64,000 nt of DNA from Labilithrix sp. (lineage in GTDB: Bacteria > Myxococcota_A > Polyangia > Polyangiales > Polyangiaceae): the NCBI GenBank assembly GCA_019637195.1, contig JAHBWA010000027.1, positions 1 through 64,000 of the forward strand, written 5' to 3'. Below, piece by piece: positions 29,590 through 39,166 of this stretch. The notes under the pieces are model-generated. The model saw nothing but the letters and a program-made list of their open reading frames with translations, searched no databases and was not told the origin of the DNA. How positions within the stretch are numbered: position 1 is the stretch's first letter; each line of letters opens with the position of its first letter. The position numbers were made by a program, and so were the translations under genes.

Positions 29590-31085
29590 AGAGCTTCCGT
29601 TTTGGAGTGGGCGCCGCCGCGCTCGCCACGATCGCCGCGTGCGCGACGTCCGACGACCGACGATCCGGCGCCGAGCCGGACGTCGATCGGGCCGACGGCG
29701 GCGGAGCGTCCCTACCCGACTCGCCGAAGGACGGCGGAGACGCCGTCGATCCGATCGAGCCAAAGGAGCTCGAGCGCTGCAGCTCCGACGGCTGGTGCGT
29801 CACGAAGCTCCCGGACGTCGATCTGGACCTCCGCGACATCCACCCGTTCGAGGCTCGCGCCTTCGCGGTCGCAGAGAGCATCACGCTCGGGATCCAGTTT
29901 CTCGAATGGGAGAAGGCGACCGACGCCTGGAGATACATCGGCGAGGGCGGGCAGAACCAGTTCGATCGCGGCAAGTACGCGGGCGACATGTGGGCTGCGA
30001 GCGAGAACGAGGTCTATTTCACCCTCGCGCCGGCCTTCGTCTACCACGGGATCCGACCCGACCCGTCGTCGCCGTTCACGTGGCGCGTCGCCCGCCTCGA
30101 CGCCCCCGAGGCAGGCGACGCCGGAGCGCCCGCTCACGATCCAGGGCGGGTCTGGGCCGCGAACGTGGCGGCGAAGAGGTACGACCCGACGAAGCCGCCA
30201 TACGACTACTTCGCCCCGTCGCTGGGTGTCGACGGTGTGCCGTGGGGGGAGGTCTACGCGTGGTACGGTCCGACGCTCTTCCGGCATACGGTCGCCCAGA
30301 ACGGGGACGACCAGTGGGTCGTCGAGCACACGCTGACGGACGCCGAACATCCGGACGACGAGTTTCACATCCAGAGCATCGCCGGCGGCGCCGCCGACGA
30401 CTTCTGGATCGGCGGCGTGCGCTCACGAGTCACCGACGACGGCGTACGCGAGCGCGCGTGCCCGCTCGCGGTGCAGCGACGGGCCGACGGCTATCACCAC
30501 TTCCTCGATCACGTCGTCAATCCGACGGGCGACCCGACGAACCTGCTCTCGAACCTCTGCGACGCCAGACCGGGGGCCATGCGCCTCTTGGCCCGCCTCG
30601 AAGTGCCCGGCTACGACTTCGTGCTCGAGTACGAATATGGCGATGCCGGGTGGATGCGATCGCTCCGGCACATCGCTCCGAACACCGTCGTCGCGCTCAA
30701 CGGCGCGAACAACCTCGTCTACCTGCAGTGGGACGAGGAGATGCCGCTCGCGCGGGTCAACGGCATCGAGCACGCTCCGAGCCCGATCGAAGATCTGAGC
30801 CTGCGCTACAACGCCCTCTGGACGGGCGAGGACGGCGCCTGGGTGGCCGGCAACGGCCTCATGCTCTCGTTCGACTACGCCCCGACCAACTGGAGCCGCG
30901 GCGTGGGCATTCTCAACAGCGGGACCGCCGGGGCGAACGTCATGCAGGCGACGACGTTCACCCTGTCGTCCATCGCACGAAACGGCGTCCCCCTCGGCGC
31001 GCCGCTCCACCAGGTGCGCGGAACCTCCAACTCGAACCTCTGGGCCATCGGATATCGCCATGCCTTCCACCGAACGAAGCCCTGA
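29586..31085 (+). CDS. Surface lipoprotein of unknown fold
   Basis: The 499-residue protein has a lipoprotein signal (IAACATS, Cys near 19), an Asp/Gly/Ala linker to about residue 58, and a large Trp/Tyr-rich beta-type domain. Weak repeats (DMWAASENEVYF, DDFWIGGVRS, NALWTGEDGAWVAGNG, SNLWAIG) suggest a diverged propeller related to the preceding gene product. Several Cys are spaced far apart. It is coupled to the previous gene by ATGA and overlaps the next gene by 26 bases. Function unknown. Confidence 0.75.
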   Translation: MKSFRFGVGAAALATIAACATSDDRRSGAEPDVDRADGGGASLPDSPKDGGDAVDPIEPKELERCSSDGWCVTKLPDVDLDLRDIHPFEARAFAVAESITLGIQFLEWEKATDAWRYIGEGGQNQFDRGKYAGDMWAASENEVYFTLAPAFVYHGIRPDPSSPFTWRVARLDAPEAGDAGAPAHDPGRVWAANVAAKRYDPTKPPYDYFAPSLGVDGVPWGEVYAWYGPTLFRHTVAQNGDDQWVVEHTLTDAEHPDDEFHIQSIAGGAADDFWIGGVRSRVTDDGVRERACPLAVQRRADGYHHFLDHVVNPTGDPTNLLSNLCDARPGAMRLLARLEVPGYDFVLEYEYGDAGWMRSLRHIAPNTVVALNGANNLVYLQWDEEMPLARVNGIEHAPSPIEDLSLRYNALWTGEDGAWVAGNGLMLSFDYAPTNWSRGVGILNSGTAGANVMQATTFTLSSIARNGVPLGAPLHQVRGTSNSNLWAIGYRHAFHRTKP

Positions 31086-32397
31086 ACGGGGCGCGTCGAG
31101 CTTCATGCTCCTCACATCGCTGGTGGCTGCCGGCGGCATCGCGATCGCGTGCTCGAGCAGCGACGTGATCCTCGGGGCGAGCCCGGACACCGGGTCGGAC
31201 GCCGCGCCGCCGCCCGTCGAAGACGCCGGCCTCGACGGGAGCCGCCCGCCCTTCGAAGGAGCGCCGCTGCCAGTCACGTGCGCCTCGGAGCCCTGCGCGG
31301 TGTCCGTCGTCACGACCCACGGCTCGGACTTGAACGTCCGCTCCGAAGGCTACTGCGCTCTGCTCAGCGACAAGACCGTCGCCTGCTGGGGCGCGAACGG
31401 TGACGGCCAGCTCGGTCGTGGCCCCTCGTACGTCTACGACAGCGCGACGCCCGCGCGCGTCGGCGGGCTGTCCGATGTCGTCGAGCTCGAGCACACGTGC
31501 GCCGTCACGGCGGCGGGGGACGTCTTCTGCTGGGGCGCCGGGCCATTCCTGCAGGACCCCGAAGACACGGCCGCCATCACCAAGACCGCCTCTCCGGTAA
31601 AATTGCCGCTTCCTCCCGTCGCCCATATCGGCATCGGTCACGACGTCGGGTGCGCCGCCCTCGCCGACGGACGCGTCCTGTGCTGGGGCTCGAACGAGAG
31701 CGGGCAGCTCGCCCCGACCTGGGAAGATCCGCCCTCCGCCTCCGAGCCGATCGCCCGGGAGGTCCCCGACGGCGCCCCCGTTCGACGCGTCATGGTCGGC
31801 ACGACCACGTTCCTCCTCCGTGAGGACGGCACCGTCGTCAGCTGGGGCGCGAACCCTCCGCTCGGCCGCTCTTCGTCCCTCTTCCCCGATCCGACCCCCC
31901 GCCCCATGGACGTGGCGAACGTCACCGGGCTCGACCTCACGCACGACAACGCCTGCATGGCGGCGGGCGGCGTCGTCCACTGCTGGGGCGTGCCCGTCTA
32001 CCCCGGGATCCCGGCCACGCCGCTCGATCGCGCGCAGCCCGAGGCCGCCTTTACCCCCGAGCCAGTCGTCGACGTCGGGACCACGCGAACCTTCCTCGAG
32101 CGATGGGCGACGATTCCGTATCGATGGTGTGCCGTCGCTCACCACGGCAACGTCTACTGCTACGGCGCCAACGAGAGCGGGCAGGTCGGCGACGGCTCTC
32201 TCGACGAAGCCATCGAGGCGACGCAAGTCGCGGACCTCCCGGCGCCGGCCTCTCGGGTGAAGGTGACGACGAGCTCGAGCTGCGCGCTGCTCACCGACGG
32301 CACGGTCCGCTGCTGGGGCGCCAACTACTTCGGACAGCTGGGCAACGGACAGAACCGAGGCCGAAGCCTCGTCCCGGTCGAGGTCATCCTTCCATGA
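31060..32397 (+). CDS. RCC1-repeat lipoprotein
   Basis: The 445-residue product has a signal peptide with a lipobox (IAIACSSS, Cys near 31), an Asp/Pro linker, and six to seven RCC1-like repeats. The core is C-A-x-x-x-x-G-x-V-x-CWG-x-N-x-x-GQLG with paired Cys per blade, although two middle repeats have lost one Cys (FLLREDGTVVSWG). It should be a surface propeller related to the protein at 3630-4919. The 26-base overlap with the preceding gene and ATGA overlap with the following one indicate a single polycistronic unit. Confidence 0.86.
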   Translation: MPSTERSPERGASSFMLLTSLVAAGGIAIACSSSDVILGASPDTGSDAAPPPVEDAGLDGSRPPFEGAPLPVTCASEPCAVSVVTTHGSDLNVRSEGYCALLSDKTVACWGANGDGQLGRGPSYVYDSATPARVGGLSDVVELEHTCAVTAAGDVFCWGAGPFLQDPEDTAAITKTASPVKLPLPPVAHIGIGHDVGCAALADGRVLCWGSNESGQLAPTWEDPPSASEPIAREVPDGAPVRRVMVGTTTFLLREDGTVVSWGANPPLGRSSSLFPDPTPRPMDVANVTGLDLTHDNACMAAGGVVHCWGVPVYPGIPATPLDRAQPEAAFTPEPVVDVGTTRTFLERWATIPYRWCAVAHHGNVYCYGANESGQVGDGSLDEAIEATQVADLPAPASRVKVTTSSSCALLTDGTVRCWGANYFGQLGNGQNRGRSLVPVEVILP

Positions 32398-34178
32398 AGC
32401 TAGGCAATCCGTTCGCCGTCACCGTCTCCGTCGTCACGCTCGCGGCCGCCGCCGCGATCGGCGCGTGCAGTGAGGGCCGTGACTCCTTCCGGACACCCGA
32501 CCAGGACTTCAGCGCCGAGCCGACGCCCGACGCCGAGACTTGCGGCTTGCAGTGCTCGCGCGACGGCCGCCGCGTCCTCGACTCGTGCACGGGCGCGATC
32601 GCCGAGGAGTGCCCGGACGAGCTCGCCTGCGGCGGCGCGACCTGCCAGGAGCCGTGCGCGGCCGCCGCCGCGGACCAGCGCTCGGACGGCTGCGACTTCT
32701 ACTTTCAGGCGCCCCCTCTCCACAAGCAACAGTCCGACTCGTGCTACGCGGCCTTCGTCGTCAACACGGCGGCTCTCCCCGTCGAGCTCGTGCTCGAACG
32801 CGACGGTGAAGAGCTCGACATCTCGGGCGCGACGTACAGCACCGTGCTCGGCGAGGCTACGCTCGTGCCACACCCGGGCCCCGTCGCCCCGGGCGAGAGC
32901 GTCATCGTCTTCGCGTCCGACCGCGATCCGGTCTTGCCGCCGGCCGCCCACGCGACGCCGTGCCCGCCGGGCGTGAAGGCGGCGCACTACTGGTCGTCGC
33001 AGTCGATTCGCCACACCTCGATCGGGAAGTCGTTCCGCCTGAAGACGACCCGACCGGTCGCGCTCTCGACGATCTACCCCTTCGGCGGCGCGGACAGCTA
33101 TCTGCCGTCGGCCACGCTCATCCATCCGGTCGTGTCCTGGTCCAAGGAGAACGTCCTCATCAACGGCTGGGAGGTCGTGCTCTCGGGCGATCCGCTCGCG
33201 CAGATCGTTGCCGCCGAGGACGACACGAAGGTGACGATCCACCCACGCAAGGATCTCGTCGGGACACCGCTCATCCCCGGCTCTCCGGCAGGCGTCCCCG
33301 TCACGTACACGCTCCACCGGGGAGAGTTCCTCCAGATCACGCAGAAGGACGAGCTGACGGGGAGCTTCGTCGTCTCGGACAAGCCCACGAGCATCTTCGG
33401 CGGACATCAGTGCGCCAACATCCCGTCGCACAGCCCGGCTTGCGACACGATGAGCCAGCAAATCCCGAGCTTCGAGCACTGGGGCTCGGAATACGCGAGC
33501 GCGGGCTACCGGCCGCGCATCCCGGGCGACGAGCAAGAGCCGATGCCCTACCGCATCGTCGCTGCCCGCGACGGCACGCGCTTCGAGTACGAACCGACGA
33601 TCCCACCTGGAGCGCCGACCGAGCTCCAGGCGGGTGAATCGGCGTTCTTCCCGGTGACCGTCGGCACGGGGATCGTCGTCCGCTCCCAGGGCGCAGAGCA
33701 CCCCTTCTATCTCGCCGCCTACATGACCGGCTGCGGCGGCGACTACTTCGGCTCCCCGCGGTACCCGGGCTCGATGGGAGATCCCGAGTTCGTCAACGTC
33801 GCGCCCACGGGCCAGTACCTCGACGCGTACAGCTTCTACGCCGACCCCACGTACGACGAGACCTCGCTCGTCATCGTCCGGCAGAAGTCGGACGGAAGGT
33901 TCCACGATGTCTGGCTCGACTGCGCGGGCAACCTCGAGGCGTTCCGCCCGCTCGGGAGCCGCGGCGAGTTCGAATACACGCGCGTCGATCTCGGCCGCGG
34001 CGGCGGCGCCGGCGACACCTTCGGAGACCGCACGTGCACGAAGGGGCTACATCGGATGCGGAGCGAAGGCCCCTTCACGGCGACCGTCTGGGGGTGGGAC
34101 CGCGCCGCCAGCTACGCTTCGCCGGGAGGCGTGGCGCATCGCAAGCTCGTCGACACGCCGCTCGTACCTCTGCGCTGA
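32394..34178 (+). CDS. IgGFc-binding-type lipoprotein
   Basis: The 594-residue protein has a lipoprotein signal (AIGACSEG, Cys near 25) and a Cys-rich head (about 45-105). A long beta domain (about 110-590) carries the family signature GEFLQITQKDELTGS, then FGGHQC, then ACDTM-QQIPS...WGSEY. This is the N-terminal pattern of IgGFc-binding proteins (mucin-associated FCGBP-like), which in bacteria occur as surface adhesion-type proteins. Binding to immunoglobulin is not implied. It is the last gene of the five-lipoprotein series and is followed by about 390 bases with no gene. Confidence 0.85.
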   Translation: MKLGNPFAVTVSVVTLAAAAAIGACSEGRDSFRTPDQDFSAEPTPDAETCGLQCSRDGRRVLDSCTGAIAEECPDELACGGATCQEPCAAAAADQRSDGCDFYFQAPPLHKQQSDSCYAAFVVNTAALPVELVLERDGEELDISGATYSTVLGEATLVPHPGPVAPGESVIVFASDRDPVLPPAAHATPCPPGVKAAHYWSSQSIRHTSIGKSFRLKTTRPVALSTIYPFGGADSYLPSATLIHPVVSWSKENVLINGWEVVLSGDPLAQIVAAEDDTKVTIHPRKDLVGTPLIPGSPAGVPVTYTLHRGEFLQITQKDELTGSFVVSDKPTSIFGGHQCANIPSHSPACDTMSQQIPSFEHWGSEYASAGYRPRIPGDEQEPMPYRIVAARDGTRFEYEPTIPPGAPTELQAGESAFFPVTVGTGIVVRSQGAEHPFYLAAYMTGCGGDYFGSPRYPGSMGDPEFVNVAPTGQYLDAYSFYADPTYDETSLVIVRQKSDGRFHDVWLDCAGNLEAFRPLGSRGEFEYTRVDLGRGGGAGDTFGDRTCTKGLHRMRSEGPFTATVWGWDRAASYASPGGVAHRKLVDTPLVPLR

Positions 34179-34569
34179 GCGGTCACCTGGGCCGGTGCGC
34201 CGTGGAAGCCGACCACGATCGTGACGGCGCCCGCCCGCCCGGCAGCGACTCACCGACTGGGGCCGCGGACGACGTCAGCGGTCCAGCGGGCCGGTCTGCG
34301 CGCCACGAACGGGGCCGGGGCGCGGGCGATGACGCAGGCGATCGAGCGACACAGCACACGCCTGCTCCTCGAGCACCCGCAGGTTTGCTCGCGGCATCGG
34401 AGCGGGGATACGGCTGCCAAGGTTCGACCGCTACCGCACGCATGCTCGCGAGGCGGCGACGTCGCGTGAGAGGGCGCACGTCGTGTCGGCGTTCGCCGCG
34501 CCGCGCGCGGACCGCGATCGATCGCCGCCCCCAACGTCACCGCGCCGGCGCACCTGCTACGCTCCTGGG
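34179..34569. other. Intergenic region, no gene recognised
   Basis: About 390 bases after the lipoprotein operon. Short frames exist on both strands, but none has a ribosome-binding site plus a recognisable product. The right end carries a candidate -10 hexamer for the ferritin-like gene. No strong hairpin terminator was found near 34180. Confidence 0.5.
34558..34563 (+). promoter_or_regulatory. Putative -10 TACGCT of leaderless promoter
   Basis: TACGCT ends 6 bases before the ATG at 34570 and there is no ribosome-binding site between. The arrangement suggests the transcript starts at the start codon. Confidence 0.4.
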
Positions 34570-35781
34570 ATGCACGCCTCCACGCTTCGCCGCCGGATCT
34601 TCGAGACGCTCGCCACCTCGACGCTGCTGACCGCGGCGTGCGGCGGCCAGTCCACGGGCACCAGCGGCGGCCTCAGCTCAGGGGAAGCGACGAGCTCCGG
34701 CTCCACCAGCTCCGGGGAGACGAGCTCGGGAGCGACGAGCTCCGGTGCGCCGACCCCGGCGACGTGCACCCACGGCCAGAAGGAGCGCTCATGCTTCGCG
34801 CCCGACGGCATCATCACCAAGTCATCGGGCTACGGCGGCCGAGCGCCCGATCCCGACGCCGCCCCGCCGCCTCCCCCGACGCGCGAGGCGAACGGCTGCG
34901 TCGTCATGGAGGAGGTGATGAACGGCTGCTGCAACGCCGCGATCTCGGGCCCCGTCCTCGAGGACGGCAAGTGCTGCTACGAGTTCTGCGCCGGCGCCTG
35001 CTGCGGACGGCCGCTCGTCGTCGACGGCCTCGCGCGCGTCGCGGCGCCGTCGACGCGCGCCGACTGGGCGCCCGCGCGCTCGCCTCGCGCCGTCGACGGA
35101 GCGACGCGCGACGCGCTCCGCGAGGCGTGGACGCGCGACGCCCTGCTCGAGCACGCGTCGATCGCGTCGTTCGCGACCTTCACCCTCGAGCTCCTCGCCC
35201 TCGGCGCGCCCGCCGATCTCGTCGCCGCCGCGCAGGCGGCCACCGCCGACGAGATCGAGCACGCCCGCGTCACCTTCGCGATCGCCAGCGGCTACGCCGG
35301 CGGACCGCTCGGTCCCGGACCGCTCGACCTGAGCGGCGTCGTGCCCTCCACGAACCTCGCCGCGATCGCGGCCTCGTGCGTCCGTGACGGCTGCGTCAAC
35401 GAGGCGATCGCCGCCGCCGTCGCCGCCGCGCAAGCCGCGAACACCGTCGATCCGGAGCTCCGTGCCACGCTCGAGCGCATCGCCGACGACGAGGCGCGCC
35501 ACGCCGAGCTCGCCTGGCGCTTCGTCCAGTGGGCGCTGTCGACCGGCCGCGCGGACGTCCGCGACGCGGTCGCCGCCGCGTTCGACGCGCCGGTCGCGGG
35601 GCCTCCCGCGCTCCCCGACGGGATCGACGCCGCGATCTGGACGGCGCACGGGCGTCTCCTCCCGAGCGATCACGCGAGCGTCATCCGCTCCGTCCTCGAG
35701 CAAGTCGTGGCGCCGTGCCGTGACCGACTCCCGCCGAGCGGGAGCCGCCGCGCGCCCGCTCCTCGCTCGTCCCTCCCGTGA
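34570..35781 (+). CDS. Ferritin-like di-iron lipoprotein
   Basis: The 403-residue protein has a lipoprotein signal (LLTAACGG, Cys near 23), a Ser/Gly-rich repeat linker (about 25-65), a Cys-rich region (about 110-145; GCCNAA, CCYEFCAGACC), and a four-helix ferritin-like domain (about 180-370). Di-iron ligands are visible as E-H pairs: LLEHASIASF, then DEIEHARVTF, then NEAIAAA, then DDEARHAELAW. Such proteins bind iron or catalyse oxygen chemistry; here it would work outside the cytoplasm. The Cys-rich region may hold another metal or disulphides. A short gap of 12 bases leads to the next gene. The substrate is unknown. Confidence 0.82.
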   Translation: MHASTLRRRIFETLATSTLLTAACGGQSTGTSGGLSSGEATSSGSTSSGETSSGATSSGAPTPATCTHGQKERSCFAPDGIITKSSGYGGRAPDPDAAPPPPPTREANGCVVMEEVMNGCCNAAISGPVLEDGKCCYEFCAGACCGRPLVVDGLARVAAPSTRADWAPARSPRAVDGATRDALREAWTRDALLEHASIASFATFTLELLALGAPADLVAAAQAATADEIEHARVTFAIASGYAGGPLGPGPLDLSGVVPSTNLAAIAASCVRDGCVNEAIAAAVAAAQAANTVDPELRATLERIADDEARHAELAWRFVQWALSTGRADVRDAVAAAFDAPVAGPPALPDGIDAAIWTAHGRLLPSDHASVIRSVLEQVVAPCRDRLPPSGSRRAPAPRSSLP

Positions 35782-35793
35782 GCTGAGGTTCAC

Positions 35794-36333
35794 GTGACGA
35801 ACCGCGGCGGAGGCCGCCTCCCCCACCTGCTCGACGAGGTCGAGGAGGCCGCCGCCGAGCTCGCGCGCGATCCTCGTCCGGCCGAGGGGCAGGACGCCGC
35901 GCGCCGCCTCCTTCGCGCGGTCTACGAGGTCGGCCTCGCGGCGGGGACCGCCCCGACGGCAGCAGGCGCGGAGGCGCTCGAGGACGCGGTCCGCCGGACC
36001 GCACCGCTGCTGTCTCGAGGTTGCCCCGCGCTCGCCTACGCCGTGGTCCTGCTGGAGAGCCGGTTCTACGGGAGCTGGGAGTGGGACTGGCGCCGCGCCG
36101 CCGAAGCCCGCTCGGCGCTGCAGTTCCTCCTCGACCTCTACCGGGGGACAGAGCTCGAAGCTGGATACGAGGCCCTGGGGACCGGAGAGCTCGACGCGCA
36201 GATGCGATTCCGCGGCGAGCGAGACGGACACCTGTCACCGGCCTCCATCCCGGAGGGGATCCCCACGTCCCACTGGTGGTGGTGGGCGCCGGACGAACCG
36301 CCCACGACCCGGAGCGCGCGAGGCGCGCCGTGA
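35794..36333 (+). CDS. Hypothetical cytoplasmic protein
   Basis: A 179-residue product from a GTG start, 12 bases after the ferritin-like gene. It is mostly helical (LLDEVEEAAAELARD, RLLRAVYEVGLAAG, ALAYAVVLLESRFYG), with a Trp-rich segment near residues 95 (SWEWDW) and a WWWW run near 160. No signal, membrane helix or known motif is seen. Spacing suggests co-transcription with the ferritin-like gene. Confidence 0.6.
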   Translation: MTNRGGGRLPHLLDEVEEAAAELARDPRPAEGQDAARRLLRAVYEVGLAAGTAPTAAGAEALEDAVRRTAPLLSRGCPALAYAVVLLESRFYGSWEWDWRRAAEARSALQFLLDLYRGTELEAGYEALGTGELDAQMRFRGERDGHLSPASIPEGIPTSHWWWWAPDEPPTTRSARGAP

Positions 36334-36415
36334 AGGCGAGCCCGCGGCCTGCGCCGGCGCTGCCCCCGACGTCTCCGCTTGAAGGCCTGAAGGTGGAGTC
36401 GACGGCGCCGCGTCG

Positions 36416-37717
36416 TCAGTCGCCGGCGATCCGGCTGTGATCGCGCGTGTCGCGCATGCGCACGTAGACGACGAGCGACACCGCGATCGCCGCGGTCACG
36501 TACCAGTAGAACCCGCGCTCGACGTCGCGCGATTTGAACCAGAGCGCGACGTACTCGGCGGTGCCGCCGAAGACCGTGTTGGCGATCGCGTACGGCAGCG
36601 CCACGCCGAGCGTGCGGATCTCGGCCGGGAAGAGCTCCGCCTTCACGACGGCGTTGATCGCCGTGTAGCCGGAGACGATCGCGAGCGCGGCCACGACGAG
36701 CAAGAACGCCACGTACGGATCCCGCGCGGCCGCGAGGCGCGTCATGATCGGGACCGTGAGGAGCGTGCCGAGCACGCCGAAGCCGATCATGAGCGGTCTA
36801 CGCCCGACGCGATCCGAGAGCGCGCCGACGACGGGCTGGAGCAGCATGAAGACGAAGAGGCCCGCGGCGGTGATGCGCGTGGCGGTCGTCTTCTCGAACC
36901 CCGACGTCACGACGAGGAACTTCTGCATGTACGTCGTGTACGCGTAGAACGCGAGCGTGCCCCCGGCGGTCAGCCCGACGACGATCGCCGCCTCGCGCGG
37001 GTGCTCGCGGAGGAGCCGGAGCGCGCTCGAGCGGCGCGTCCGACCCTCGGACCTCACCGTCTCGAACGAGCTCGTCTCGGTCAGCCCGCGACGCAGCCAG
37101 AAGACGCCGACCGAGAGCGCGCCGCCGACGGCGAACGGGATCCGCCAACCCCACGACGCGAGCGCGGCGGGCTCGAGCACGAGCTGGAGCACGAGCAAGA
37201 CCGAGAGCGCGACGAGCTGCCCCGCGATCAGCGTGACGTACTGCAGGCTCGACCAGAACCCACGACGCCCGCGGCTCGCGATCTCCGCCAGGTAGGTCGC
37301 GCTCGCGCCGTACTCACCGCCGACGCTGAGGCCCTGGACGAGGCGCGCGGCGACGAGGATGACCGGCGCGGCGACACCGGCGGCGCTGTAGCCGGGCGCG
37401 CAGGCGATGATCATCGAGCCGGCGCACATCAGCGTAACCGAGAGGGTGAGCCCCGCCTTCCGCCCGTGACGGTCGGCGTAGATGCCCATCAACCAGGCGC
37501 CGAGCGGGCGCATGACGAAGCCGACCGCGAACACGGCGGCGGCGGCGAGGAGCTCGGAGGTGCGGTCGCCGGAGGGGAAGAAGATCGGCGCGAAATAGAG
37601 CGAGAACGCCGAGTAGACGTACCAGTCGTACCACTCGACGAGGTTGCCGGCCGAGCCGGCGAGCATCGAGCGGACGCGGGCCGCGCGGCTGACCGCGTTC
37701 GTCGTCACCTCACTCAC
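36416..37717 (-). CDS. MFS transporter of the metabolite:H+ symporter (MHS) type
   Basis: The 433-residue inner-membrane protein has 12 predicted helices. It opens with GSAGNLVEWYDWYVYSAF and contains RPLGAWLMGIYADRHGRK (loop 2-3 MFS motif) and RLVQGLSVGGEYG, which together mark the KgtP/ShiA/ProP branch. Members import dicarboxylates, shikimate or betaine with protons; which one is unclear. The start is GTG, without a clear ribosome-binding site. It lies 27 bases downstream of the next gene on the same strand, so the two may be co-transcribed. Confidence 0.88.
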   Translation of the reverse strand: MSEVTTNAVSRAARVRSMLAGSAGNLVEWYDWYVYSAFSLYFAPIFFPSGDRTSELLAAAAVFAVGFVMRPLGAWLMGIYADRHGRKAGLTLSVTLMCAGSMIIACAPGYSAAGVAAPVILVAARLVQGLSVGGEYGASATYLAEIASRGRRGFWSSLQYVTLIAGQLVALSVLLVLQLVLEPAALASWGWRIPFAVGGALSVGVFWLRRGLTETSSFETVRSEGRTRRSSALRLLREHPREAAIVVGLTAGGTLAFYAYTTYMQKFLVVTSGFEKTTATRITAAGLFVFMLLQPVVGALSDRVGRRPLMIGFGVLGTLLTVPIMTRLAAARDPYVAFLLVVAALAIVSGYTAINAVVKAELFPAEIRTLGVALPYAIANTVFGGTAEYVALWFKSRDVERGFYWYVTAAIAVSLVVYVRMRDTRDHSRIAGD

Positions 37718-37744
37718 GTCACCACGCGGCCGCTGCTCGCGGCC

Positions 37745-39085
37745 TCACATCTTGCGCGTCGAGGTGGGCGCCGCGGGGACCGGCGGAACGGCAGGGTGCG
37801 CCGCGTGGGCGACCTCCGGGACCGAGCCGGACGAGCGCGGCGGAGGCTCTGACACGGCGACGACCGGAGGCGGCGCGGCGGTCATGCTCGGGACCCACGA
37901 GTCGAGCCCGAGCGGCGCGAAGACCTCGCGCCCCTTGGCCGGGAGCGGCTGCAGCGTGCTCACCAGCGCCTCCTTGCGGAGGTAGAGCTCCTCGCGGCGA
38001 CCGCCCTCGGCCTCCGTCTTGAGCGTGAGCTCGAACTCGTTCGGGCTCCGCTTGGCGATCTCGCGCACGGTGGGCGCGAACATCGCCACCAGCCGCACCA
38101 CGAAGGGCACGGCGAGCCCGTTCTCGAAGACCGGCTGCGCGTCGAGCGAGACGTTGATGAGCTGCTCCTTCTGGTCGACGACGTCGCGCGTCGCCGCCTG
38201 GAGCGCGGCCCAGACGCGCTCCATCTGCGCGACGTCCGGCGCGCCGAGGTTGCCGGGCAGCGCCTCCGCCGCGGGAGCCCCCGGGTGCTCGACGGTGCCG
38301 CCGACCGCGCCCGCCTCGTTCCTGCGGACGCGGAAGACGAGCATCTCCTTTTCGGTGAGCTTGCGACGGAGCGCGAGCTCGAAGGACTCGTCGCTCATGT
38401 CCACCTGCACGATGGTCCAGTCGTCGACGACGAGCTCCTTGGCGGTGACGGTGCCGCGGAGCCAGCTCTTCTCGACGCCGACGTGCAGCGCCACGCCCTG
38501 GACGAAGTCGGAGACCTTGCGCGGCGCCGTCCACGCGGCGGCGCGGTGCGGCGCGATCGTGAACGAGGTCGCGATGCCGTCGGGGTGCTCGAACGCGGCC
38601 GTGCCCGAGTGGCGCGCGTCCTTGCCGTCGAGGTTCAGGCGGAGGGCGAGCTTCGTCTTGAGGACCGGGAACCGCGCCGCCTTGAGGAACGCCTCGAGCT
38701 GCGCGCGCATCTCCGACCCGCGACGGTCGTTGTCGCCGCGGAGCTGGAGTGACTCGCGCTCGTTCGAGCCGAGGGTGCTCTTCCGGTGCTCGTCGATGTA
38801 GTGGGTCGCGTACTCCGCGACCGCGCGGGCGTACTCGAGCGCGTGCTGATGCCGGACCTTCTGCGCCGTGTCCTGCACCGCGCGCATGACCACGTTGTGA
38901 AACTGCTCGAGGGCCTCGAGGCCCTTCACGCGGTTCTGCGCGACCTCCTCGCGCTGCTTCGCGAGCTGGGCGCCCTCGACGTCGAGCTGCACGATGCGCG
39001 TCGAGGCGGCCATGAAGGCCTCGAGGGTCGTGAGGAAGTTGTACCCGAGCGGAAACGGCGTGGAGTCTCCGTAGAGGTAGCGCAT
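37745..39085 (-). CDS. Uncharacterised protein, coiled-coil N-terminus
   Basis: The 446-residue product starts MRYLYGDSTPFPLGYNF and then has a long helical, probably coiled-coil segment (about 35-150; QLAKQREEVAQNRVKGLEAL in outline). A mixed alpha/beta middle domain (about 150-390) and a Pro/Ala-rich tail follow. No signal or membrane helix is present, so it is cytoplasmic. I do not recognise the family. A TATCCT hexamer lies 9 bases before the ATG on the minus strand. It is followed by the MFS transporter gene on the same strand. Confidence 0.7.
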   Translation of the reverse strand: MRYLYGDSTPFPLGYNFLTTLEAFMAASTRIVQLDVEGAQLAKQREEVAQNRVKGLEALEQFHNVVMRAVQDTAQKVRHQHALEYARAVAEYATHYIDEHRKSTLGSNERESLQLRGDNDRRGSEMRAQLEAFLKAARFPVLKTKLALRLNLDGKDARHSGTAAFEHPDGIATSFTIAPHRAAAWTAPRKVSDFVQGVALHVGVEKSWLRGTVTAKELVVDDWTIVQVDMSDESFELALRRKLTEKEMLVFRVRRNEAGAVGGTVEHPGAPAAEALPGNLGAPDVAQMERVWAALQAATRDVVDQKEQLINVSLDAQPVFENGLAVPFVVRLVAMFAPTVREIAKRSPNEFELTLKTEAEGGRREELYLRKEALVSTLQPLPAKGREVFAPLGLDSWVPSMTAAPPPVVAVSEPPPRSSGSVPEVAHAAHPAVPPVPAAPTSTRKM

Positions 39086-39166
39086 CGCAGGCGAAGGATA
39101 CCGACATTCACCCGGTGCGTCACAAAGAGTCGCGAAGGCCCCGAGCGCGCCCCCTCCGGCGGCCGG

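Noticed and set aside
34221-34469. Small gene of about 82 residues in the 390-base gap
   Set aside because: No convincing ribosome-binding site, no hydrophobic or conserved segment, and the reverse strand is equally open.
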